Source of the DNA: Pseudarthrobacter chlorophenolicus A6
GTDB taxonomy: Bacteria > Actinomycetota > Actinomycetes > Actinomycetales > Micrococcaceae
Direction of reading: 5' to 3'
NCBI RefSeq assembly: GCF_000022025.1
Contig: NC_011886.1
Coordinates: forward strand, 2,552,980 to 2,616,979
Length of the DNA: 64,000 bases
Shown here: positions 57,436 through 64,000 of the stretch, piece after piece
Layout of the letters: each line of letters opens with the position of its first letter
Numbering within the stretch: the stretch's first letter is position 1
Translations under genes and position numbers: made by a program
The notes under the pieces: model-generated
Seen by the model: only the letters and a program-made list of their open reading frames with translations
What the model was told of the DNA's origin: nothing
The model's database searches: none

Positions 57436-59007
57436 TCAACGGTTCACAGTGAGCTGGGCCAGCATTTCCGGACCGCGGGCTTCCAGCCAGCGGCCGCCAA
57501 CCCTGACACCCACCACAAAAAGTACCAGCCCCAGGGCCAGGCCCACGCCAAGGTTCAGCCACCCAAAGAACGGGTTGCCCGTGACGCCCTGCACGATGAG
57601 GAGTGCAGCTTCCGGGATGACCAGGAGTGCCAGGATGCCCATGCCGCCGAACTGCACCAGCATGGTCTGGCCAACATTGCCCGGTGGCTTCTTGAACGGG
57701 CTGTCGCCCGGCAGCGGAACGGCGATGTTGTACCGGGCGGACACCACTGATGACAGGCCCAGCCCGCTGAGCAGCATGCCCAGTGACAGGCCCAGCACGC
57801 CCGGCAACCACTCCCAGGACCCGGTGAAGGCAAACGGCACCACCGTGAAGGCCAGCACCACCGGGACGGAAAGGATCAGGCACGCCAGTGCCCGGCCCAG
57901 GCGGTCGGCGGTTCCCCGGACCCCGGTGGCCAGGTGGAGGGCGAAGGCGGTGTTGTCGTAGGAAATGTCAGCCGAAATGGACCAGGCCATCAGGAAAGCC
58001 GTAAGCGGGCCGAGCACGGAGAGGACGCCCAGGCTGTCGCCCTGGCTGGCCTGGAAGAACAGCACTACGGCCAGCAGCGGAATGACAACGAGCGATCCGC
58101 CGTAGCGGGGGTCCCGCAGCCAGTACGTGAGCGAACGGGCCGTCACGGCTCCGGTGGGTGTTGGCGGCAGCAGGGCGAACATTCCCAGCTTTCCGCCCTT
58201 CCGGCTTCCACCGCCCGCGTAGGGAGGGTTGACCAGCGCACGCTCCAGGAGGATTTTCCAGCACCAGGTAAGGGCCGCCAGCGTGGCGGCCGCAATCAGC
58301 AGTTTCAGCCCGGCAGCACCGGGCTGCCCGGCATCAACGTCCCCGCCGAGGGACCAGGCCGCACCAAGCGGAGTCCAGGCAAGGGCACGGGCGAAGTCCG
58401 GCAGGAACGCCGCGGAGGCACTGATTCCTTGTGCCACGCCTGCCACGATGGGTCCCAACAGGATCAGCGGAATCATGAAGACCACTCCGCTGATGTCCTT
58501 GAAGCGCCGGGACGAGGCGAGGCTCGCGGTGGCTGTGGTCACCACCTTGGACAGGATGATGCAGGTCAGGATGCCCAGGACGGCCCCCACCAGTGCGGCG
58601 CCGGCCGGGGGCACGCCCCTTGACCAGGTTGCCACGGTGGCGAGGCCCACCAGGGCGGTGCCCACCCCGGGGATGCCTATCAGGCCGCCCAGTGCGAGCC
58701 CAGCCAGCAGCTGCCGCATGGGCACGGCGAAGGTGGTGAACCGCAGCGGGTCCAGGGTCATGTCGGCAGACGATGCTGCCACCGGGATGAGCCCCCATCC
58801 AAGGATGGCGATGGATCCGCCCAGCACCACGGCAGTCTGGGCAATCTCGTGGGTTTCGCGGCCCAGCATGACCAGCGCGACCACCAGGGCCACCACGATT
58901 CCCACGGCATAGAGGGCGCCAAAGGCGATACCGACGATCTGCCAGGGGCTGCGCTTGAGTCCGTTGCGCAGCAGTGTCAGTTTGAGCTTTAGGAGGTGCG
59001 CAACCAT
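57436..59007 (-). CDS. ABC exporter permease
   Basis: A 523-residue membrane protein with about ten predicted helices, for example GIAFGALYAVGIVVALVVALVM at 27-48. It matches actinobacterial ABC-2-like exporters of the long type. Its start overlaps the end of the ATPase gene by 19 bases, so the pair makes one transporter. The substrate is unknown. It reads toward nagB. Confidence 0.85.
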   Translation of the reverse strand: MVAHLLKLKLTLLRNGLKRSPWQIVGIAFGALYAVGIVVALVVALVMLGRETHEIAQTAVVLGGSIAILGWGLIPVAASSADMTLDPLRFTTFAVPMRQLLAGLALGGLIGIPGVGTALVGLATVATWSRGVPPAGAALVGAVLGILTCIILSKVVTTATASLASSRRFKDISGVVFMIPLILLGPIVAGVAQGISASAAFLPDFARALAWTPLGAAWSLGGDVDAGQPGAAGLKLLIAAATLAALTWCWKILLERALVNPPYAGGGSRKGGKLGMFALLPPTPTGAVTARSLTYWLRDPRYGGSLVVIPLLAVVLFFQASQGDSLGVLSVLGPLTAFLMAWSISADISYDNTAFALHLATGVRGTADRLGRALACLILSVPVVLAFTVVPFAFTGSWEWLPGVLGLSLGMLLSGLGLSSVVSARYNIAVPLPGDSPFKKPPGNVGQTMLVQFGGMGILALLVIPEAALLIVQGVTGNPFFGWLNLGVGLALGLVLFVVGVRVGGRWLEARGPEMLAQLTVNR

Positions 59008-59807
59008 TCCAGCCCTTCCGTGTGGCTCCGGCCGCCCACCAGCTGGACGAACCGGTCTTCCAGGGAGGCGCCGGCGCGGACTTCGTCAACGGTTCCGGCG
59101 GCCAGCAGCCGGCCGCCGGCCACCACTGCCACGTGGTCGCACATGCGCTGCACCAGGTCCATCACATGACTCGAGACAATGACCGTCCCGCCCGAGGCGA
59201 CGTAGCTGTCCAGGATGGAGCGGATGTTCGACGCCGAGACCGGGTCCACGGCTTCAAAGGGTTCATCAAGCACCAGGAGCCGCGGGGCGTGGATCAACGC
59301 CGAGGCAAGGGCGATCTTCTTGGTCATGCCGGCCGAGTAGTCCACCACCAGCGTGCCGGCGTCCTGGGCAAGGTCCATGGCAGCGAGCAGCTCGCCCACC
59401 CGGGAAGCAACCACCTCACGGTCCATGCCGCGCAGCAGCCCGGCATAGGTGATGAGCTGTTCTCCGGTGAGCCGGTCGAACAGCCGGACACCGTCGGGGA
59501 GGATGCCCATCAGCCTTTTGGCCTCCAGGGGATTCGCCCACACATCCACCCCATGCACCAGGGCCGTGCCGAAGTCCGGGCGGAGAAGCCCCGTCGCCAT
59601 CGACAGGGTGGTGGTCTTGCCGGCACCGTTGGGCCCCACGATGCCGTAGAAGGAGCCAGCCGGAACATCGAGGCTGATTCCGTCCACGGCGATCTTGGTG
59701 CCGAAACGCTTGGCCAGCCCCCGGATGGACAGGGCCGGAACGGCCCCGCCAGGGGGTGGGCAGGCAGGGGTGGGTGGAAGCGCCGGGTGCGGTTGCGGAG
59801 CAGTCAT
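58989..59807 (-). CDS. ABC transporter ATP-binding protein
   Basis: A 272-residue ATPase. Walker A GPNGAGKT is near residue 57, the signature is a variant, DYSAGMTKK, and Walker B is LLVLDEPFEAVD, with the H loop at VSSHV. An N-terminal Pro-rich tail of about 20 residues precedes it. ATG 59807 follows TAGTCT by six bases, suggesting a leaderless mRNA. It is coupled to the permease gene. Confidence 0.9.
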   Translation of the reverse strand: MTAPQPHPALPPTPACPPPGGAVPALSIRGLAKRFGTKIAVDGISLDVPAGSFYGIVGPNGAGKTTTLSMATGLLRPDFGTALVHGVDVWANPLEAKRLMGILPDGVRLFDRLTGEQLITYAGLLRGMDREVVASRVGELLAAMDLAQDAGTLVVDYSAGMTKKIALASALIHAPRLLVLDEPFEAVDPVSASNIRSILDSYVASGGTVIVSSHVMDLVQRMCDHVAVVAGGRLLAAGTVDEVRAGASLEDRFVQLVGGRSHTEGLEWLRTS

Positions 59808-59895
59808 GAAGCCAGACTAGCCCGCAGGTGCCGCCCCTGGGGTCCTCCCGGAGGAGTAGCGACAAAGGCGTACGACGCCGTTCGAGGGCAGGTGC

Positions 59896-60255
59896 CTAGC
59901 GGACCTTGCGGATGCGGATGGGTCCCTTGGCGGTGGCCGGATCCACCACGGAACCGCCCTGGGTGACCTCGACGTCGCCGGCTTCGACCAGCCGGCGGGC
60001 GGCTTGGCGGACCGGCTCCATTAAACCCCTCCAGTGCTCGCCGCCCACGGCGCGCGCGGCGTCGGAGGGGCAGATGGTGGACGTGGCTGCCCGGGCGGCC
60101 AGCAGCTCCAGGATGGCAGCCTCCAGTTCCTTGCCGGTGGGCCCGGAAGGGCCGGAGGCGGACTTGCCGGAGCGGGCGGCGCCGGATGGCTTCGGCCCGG
60201 ACTGCCTGTTCACGGCATGCCGGTCAGAACGAGCGCCGCGGAATGGCGCGCTCAT
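59896..60255 (-). CDS. DUF3253 protein
   Basis: A 119-residue protein whose C-terminal 80 residues match DUF3253 (LEAAILELLAARAATSTICPSDAARAVGG and EPVRQAARRLVEAGDVEVTQGG). This is a winged-helix-like domain, which suggests DNA binding. The N-terminal part is basic and of low complexity. The start is uncertain: ATG 60255 overlaps the 3' end of the OYE gene by 32 bases, and GTG 60213 would also work. Function is unknown. Confidence 0.72.
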   Translation of the reverse strand: MSAPFRGARSDRHAVNRQSGPKPSGAARSGKSASGPSGPTGKELEAAILELLAARAATSTICPSDAARAVGGEHWRGLMEPVRQAARRLVEAGDVEVTQGGSVVDPATAKGPIRIRKVR

Positions 60256-61321
60256 ACTGCGGAACCCAGGGCAGGTCATGGCCCAGTTCGAAGGCCGCCC
60301 GGAGCCACCAGTGCGGATCGCGGAGCGCCGCCCTGGCAATCAGGACCGCATCCGCCTGGCCGGTGGCCACGGCGTGCTCCGCCTGCCCGGCGGAGGTCAG
60401 GAGTCCCACGGTGCCGGTGGGCACTCCGGCTTCCTCCCGGATGGCGGCTGCGAATCCGGTCTGGTAGCCCGGGCCCACGGTGATCATCTGATGGGCCACC
60501 GCTCCCCCGCTGGAAACGTCGATCAGGTCCACGCCGTGCTCTGCGGCCTGGCGCGCCAGGCGGACAGACTCCGGCAGGCCGATGCCGCCCGGCGCCCAAT
60601 CGCTGGCGGAAATCCGCAGGAGGAGCGGCATCGAGTCCGGGATGGCGGCCCGGACGGCATCGATGACGGCGAGCATCAGGCGGTTCCGGCCTTCCTCGTC
60701 GCCGCCCCATTCGTCGTCGCGCGTGTTGCTCAACGGGCTCTGGAACTGGTGCAGCAGGTAGCCGTGGGCGCCGTGGATCTCCAGAGTGTCGAAGCCGGCG
60801 TCGACAGCCCGGCCCGCAGCAGCGGCGAAGTCAGCAATCACTGCCTGGATCTGGTCTCCGGTCATGGCTGCCGGAGTGTCGTACCCCTCGAAGGCGAGTG
60901 CCGACGGGCCCACCGTGGTCCAGCCGCCCTCGGCTTCGGGCACCGATCCGCGCCGGCCGGAAAACGGCCAGAACGTGGAGGCCTTCCGGCCGGCGTGGGC
61001 CAACTGGACGCCGATCCTGGTCCCACCGGTGCCGTGCTGGTGAACGAACGAGGTGATCCGCCGCCAGGCCTGCACCTGTTCGTCGTTCCAGATGCCGGCG
61101 TCGCGCGGGCTGATGCGGCCTTCCGGGTTCACGGCTGCCGCCTCGGTGAGGATCAGCGCGGCCCCGCCGGCGGCAAAGGAGCCCAAATGCATGAGGTGCC
61201 AGTCGTTGGGAACTCCCGGGCCGGCGTCGGGGTCGCAGCTGTACTGGCACATGGGCGATACCCAGCCCCGGTGCGGCAGCTCCAGCGACCTCAGCTTCAG
61301 CGGCTCGAAGAGCGCCGGCAC
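60224..61321 (-). CDS. NADH:flavin oxidoreductase (Old Yellow Enzyme, YqjM class)
   Basis: An FMN-dependent ene-reductase of 365 residues. It belongs to the YqjM-like subgroup: SPMCQYS has the redox-tuning cysteine at 25, HAGRKAS and EIHGAHGYLLHQFQSP carry the flavin and substrate residues, and GLLTSAGQAEHAV is in the C-terminal phosphate site. The start is GTG at 61321, sharing one base with the stop of the Trx/TPR gene. It reduces activated double bonds in family members; the natural substrate is unknown. Confidence 0.9.
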   Translation of the reverse strand: MPALFEPLKLRSLELPHRGWVSPMCQYSCDPDAGPGVPNDWHLMHLGSFAAGGAALILTEAAAVNPEGRISPRDAGIWNDEQVQAWRRITSFVHQHGTGGTRIGVQLAHAGRKASTFWPFSGRRGSVPEAEGGWTTVGPSALAFEGYDTPAAMTGDQIQAVIADFAAAAGRAVDAGFDTLEIHGAHGYLLHQFQSPLSNTRDDEWGGDEEGRNRLMLAVIDAVRAAIPDSMPLLLRISASDWAPGGIGLPESVRLARQAAEHGVDLIDVSSGGAVAHQMITVGPGYQTGFAAAIREEAGVPTGTVGLLTSAGQAEHAVATGQADAVLIARAALRDPHWWLRAAFELGHDLPWVPQYERAIPRRSF

Positions 61322-62325
61322 TAGAAGAGCACCCTCGCCAGCGCCTGGCGCGCCTTCGCTACGCGTTCGTCCGAGGCACCCACGACGTCGAACAGCTCCA
61401 GCAGCCGCACCCGCGCGGTCTCGCGCTCGGGGCCGAAGTTCCGGCCGATGAAGGCCACCACGCGGTTCAGCCCATCCTCAACGTGGCCTCCGGCAACATC
61501 CAGGTCCGCGACGCCCAGCTGGGCTTCAATATTGTCCGGTTCGTTGGCTGCGAGCGCCCGGATGGCCTCGCCGTCCTGGGCGGACACCACCTGGAGCCTG
61601 GCCATCAGTTCAACCTGTGCGAGGCCGGCCTTGGCCTCGTGATCGGACGGCATCTCGTTGAGGGCCTGGCGGTAGGACGCGGCCGCCGACTCGTAGTCAC
61701 CCGATTCGATGGCGTCGTATGCGGCCTGGTGCAGCGGCGGCAGCGGCGCTTCTTCCTGTGCGCCGCCGTCTCCGGCGTTCAGGCTGCCGGTGACACCGTT
61801 GGCAGCGGCAACCTTCAGCAGTTCGTCGAAGAGGCTGCGCACCTGCTCTTCCTCGGCGTGGCCCTGGAAGAGGGGAACGGGCTGCCCCTTCAGGACGGCC
61901 ACAGCGGTGGGCACGGCCTGGACCTGGAAGGCCTGGGCAAGCTGCGGGAACGCTTCGATGTCCGCGGCGCCCAGGACCAGCCGGCCGCCGTAACCGGCCA
62001 CCACACGGTCCAGGACTTCAAGGGCTGCTCCGGATTCCGGGGAGTACGGAGCCCACAGGGCGAAGACCACGGGCACCTGCGCGGAGAGTTCCACGAGCTG
62101 CTGGAAGTTCTGCTCGGTCACGTCTACCCGCAGCTCGGGGCCGTTACCTGGCCCGCCGGCCCCACTGGCCCCCGGGGTGCCCGCGGGGGCATCCTGCGAC
62201 GGCGGGGCCGCTGACGGTGACGGAGCGGCGGGGCGTTGCTTCAGGCTGGAAAGATCGACGGCGCCGCGCAGGTTAAGCAGGTTGGCAGCGGCCGGAGGGA
62301 CTGGACGGGAAGCAGGCGAACTCAT
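61321..62325 (-). CDS. Thioredoxin-fold/TPR co-chaperone-like protein (CnoX/YbbN type)
   Basis: A 334-residue protein. A Pro/Ala-rich N-terminal region of about 65 residues is followed by a thioredoxin fold (70-175, LSAQVPVVFALWAPYSPES) and TPR-like helices to the end (ALNEMPSDHEAKAGLAQVELM). The redox motif C-x-x-C is missing: both cysteine positions are Ser in YSPES. In YbbN/CnoX-type proteins this fold acts as a holdase or chaperone partner and not as a disulfide reductase. I chose ATG 62325, seven bases below TAGAGT. It is coupled to the OYE gene. Confidence 0.85.
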   Translation of the reverse strand: MSSPASRPVPPAAANLLNLRGAVDLSSLKQRPAAPSPSAAPPSQDAPAGTPGASGAGGPGNGPELRVDVTEQNFQQLVELSAQVPVVFALWAPYSPESGAALEVLDRVVAGYGGRLVLGAADIEAFPQLAQAFQVQAVPTAVAVLKGQPVPLFQGHAEEEQVRSLFDELLKVAAANGVTGSLNAGDGGAQEEAPLPPLHQAAYDAIESGDYESAAASYRQALNEMPSDHEAKAGLAQVELMARLQVVSAQDGEAIRALAANEPDNIEAQLGVADLDVAGGHVEDGLNRVVAFIGRNFGPERETARVRLLELFDVVGASDERVAKARQALARVLF

Positions 62326-62393
62326 GCTTCCCACTCTAGCCACTGCGGCCGCTGCCGGTGGTACTGCAGTAATGGGACTACTTGGTGCGGGGG

Positions 62394-64000
62394 TTACTTG
62401 AAGCTGGCGCCCACGAGCCCGCGGGTTGCCGCCACAAGCTTCATGGGATCGGAAGACCCCGCCGGCGGAACGTAGACCGCCACAGACTCGGCGAAGCTCA
62501 GGACCATGCCCGTGGTGGTTTCCTTGCCTCCGGCCAGGGCTGCGGCGTCGTCACCAATGGAGAGCTTGTCCCCGGCGGCCTTCGGAGTTCCTTCGAAGCC
62601 GAAGTTGATGCGGCCCAGCACCAGCGCGCCGCCATCCTCGGTGCGGAACACCACGGTGCCTTCGGGTGCCACCTTGTGGGTGAAGGAGAAGTTTCCGTTC
62701 TCGCCGGCCTTGACCACCTCGGCCTGGTAGGACAGGGTGTCGGCAATGTACGGCGAGGACTCGCCTTCCACAATCTTGTCCTTGAACGCCGAATTGGCAT
62801 TGCTGAGCCGGTCGGCCAGGCCCGAGAGAGCCTCGTCCCCGGTGTACAGCAGGCCGGTCTTGTCCTTGGCTTCCAGGGTTTCGGTGCCGCCGCGGCTGAT
62901 GGCAGGGAACGTGGTGCCCGGCTGGAGCGGCGTGGTCTCCATGAGCTTGTAGTTTTCCCGCGGGGACTTCTGCACGAGGGTCAGCAGCTGGGGAACCACG
63001 TTGCCGTCGCCCTGGGAAACGGCGAGGACCGAGCGCGGCCATCCGCGGTCAGTGGTGACCGCCGTCGTCAGGAGCTTGGTGGAACGGACCGGCATGCGGG
63101 GCTCATACGAGCCCACCTGGGAGCGGATCTTGTAGTTCGAGGTACGGACTTCCAGCTCCGTGCCTCCCACCCGGTCAGCCAGCTTGGCAGCGTCCTTGGC
63201 GGCGTCGCCGGCATCGGCAGCGCTGGACACCTGCTCCAGGATGCGGCGGAACTGCACGTCCAGCAGGACGGGGGCGGCGTTTCCACCCTGGGCGGCCGGC
63301 GCCGAGGCGGAGCCTGTGGGCGCGGGGGCAGGCGAGGTGGCGGCGGTAGCCGCAGTTCCCGTGCCGGCCAGTACAGCGGCGGCCACGCCGGCAGCTGCCA
63401 TGGTGACCCTGGAGGAGGTGCGGGCCTGCTTGCGGGCACGGGCACGCTGGGCGAATCCGCTGCCCTCGCCGTCCCCGTCGCCGTCACGCCGGCGGGCGGA
63501 AAGTACTGCGAGCACAATCCCGCCAATGATGAGCAGTGAGCCGAGGACCATCAGCGGGACGGCCCAGGGGGTGGCGGTGTCGTTGGGGAAGGTCATCGAA
63601 ACGGTCGCGGGGGCAGCCTTGGTTCCATCAGCGGCCAGCAGCAACGTCCAGTCGCCGTCCGCCGGAGGCGTCCAGGAGTATTCGAGCTCACCGCTGGCGT
63701 TCTCGGTGGTGACCCAAAGGTCCGATCCCGCAGGATTGGGTGCCGCGGCTTCGCCGTCGGTGTGTTCAACCTGCAGGGACTTGCCGTCCTCGGATGTTCC
63801 CGTGATGGTGTTGTGGGCAGCGGTACCCACCCATGCCTCGACGTCGTCGGGCCGGCCCGCGGCAAGCATGAAGTTGCCGTCGCCCTGGACATCGATCTTG
63901 ACGGTTCCGCCGTGGAGTGTCCGCAGCTTCTGGTCGAAGACGGTCAGCGGGGCTGCCGTGGCGTCGGCGGGCGCGGACGCCGTAAAGGTCTCGGAAGGGG
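62394..64000 (-). CDS. Membrane protein of unknown family (5' end beyond window)
   Basis: The frame is open from the window edge to the stop at 62394, giving 535 residues with no start visible. A first extracytoplasmic beta domain (VQGDGNFMLAAGRPDDVEAWVG, then YSWTPPADGDWTLLLAADG) is followed by a membrane helix AVPLMVLGSLLIIGGIVLAVL. A basic loop (QRARARKQARTSSR), a second hydrophobic segment and a C-terminal outside domain of about 280 residues come next. I do not recognise the family. The start and the neighbouring gene are outside the window. Confidence 0.75.
   Translation of the reverse strand, partial: PSETFTASAPADATAAPLTVFDQKLRTLHGGTVKIDVQGDGNFMLAAGRPDDVEAWVGTAAHNTITGTSEDGKSLQVEHTDGEAAAPNPAGSDLWVTTENASGELEYSWTPPADGDWTLLLAADGTKAAPATVSMTFPNDTATPWAVPLMVLGSLLIIGGIVLAVLSARRRDGDGDGEGSGFAQRARARKQARTSSRVTMAAAGVAAAVLAGTGTAATAATSPAPAPTGSASAPAAQGGNAAPVLLDVQFRRILEQVSSAADAGDAAKDAAKLADRVGGTELEVRTSNYKIRSQVGSYEPRMPVRSTKLLTTAVTTDRGWPRSVLAVSQGDGNVVPQLLTLVQKSPRENYKLMETTPLQPGTTFPAISRGGTETLEAKDKTGLLYTGDEALSGLADRLSNANSAFKDKIVEGESSPYIADTLSYQAEVVKAGENGNFSFTHKVAPEGTVVFRTEDGGALVLGRINFGFEGTPKAAGDKLSIGDDAAALAGGKETTTGMVLSFAESVAVYVPPAGSSDPMKLVAATRGLVGASFK

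Noticed and set aside
24640..59876. The string CGTCGTACG occurs in three intergenic stretches (near 24645, 56590 and 59868), hinting at a dispersed motif
   Set aside because: It also occurs inside nadB coding sequence and there is no shared longer context or symmetry, so chance in a GC-rich genome is the simplest explanation.

Overview
The window is 64 kb of high-GC actinobacterial chromosome. Protein sequences and gene order (ilvBNC-serA, nadABC with a Nudix-type regulator, clpS-DUF2017-murI-rph-rdgB, a DUF3039/helicase pair) point to the family Micrococcaceae, most likely Arthrobacter or Pseudarthrobacter; this assignment is inference. The content is almost entirely core metabolism. I see no phage, insertion sequence, CRISPR array, rRNA gene or toxin-antitoxin locus. 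Coding density is high and only two gaps exceed 300 bases: 8057-8385, which is the ilv leader, and 11573-11876, which holds the tRNA-Lys promoter.

Layout. 1-2554: an FtsX-type ABC permease, cut by the window edge. 2789-10104: branched-chain amino acid and serine synthesis on the minus strand (ilvD; then ilvB-ilvN-ilvC behind a valine-rich leader peptide and attenuator; then serA). 10352-14272: a membrane-anchored sunset-domain protein, tRNA-Lys, a MarR regulator divergent from a BCP-type peroxiredoxin, tRNA-Leu and a fasciclin lipoprotein. 14455-22689: an oligopeptide-type binding protein, malate:quinone oxidoreductase, an RND pump, and a luciferase-like oxidoreductase co-transcribed with a MarR regulator. 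22757-25948: a transglutaminase-like protein, a lipoprotein, a DUF1684 protein and a GtrA protein. 25962-31691: the de novo NAD operon (NrtR-like regulator, nadA, nadB, nadC, cysteine desulfurase). 31923-38754: transporters, a hydrolase, a phosphoribosyltransferase and an IclR regulator. 38861-43113: sbcC-sbcD. 43191-47871: aquaporin, ADP-ribosylglycohydrolase, DUF4395, exonuclease with BRCT, DedA. 47955-52312: rdgB, rph, an MBL hydrolase, murI, DUF2017 and clpS. 52351-54312: NAD salvage (pncB, pncA). 54374-62325: helicase plus DUF3039, nagB, an ABC exporter, DUF3253, an OYE-type reductase and a thioredoxin-fold/TPR protein. 62394-64000: an unrecognised membrane protein cut by the window edge.

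How the genes connect. NAD is covered twice: by the regulated de novo operon, where a desulfurase sits next to the Fe-S enzyme NadA, and by the salvage pair pncB-pncA. The ilv genes carry attenuation control that senses valine-tRNA supply. The clpS to rdgB block is a typical actinobacterial housekeeping cluster.

The most striking pattern not tied to any one gene is in the start regions. Seventeen start codons (16 annotated genes plus the ilv leader peptide) lie 6 or 7 bases downstream of a -10-like hexamer, TANNNT in 16 cases. That is the signature of leaderless mRNAs, and I used it to choose several starts.
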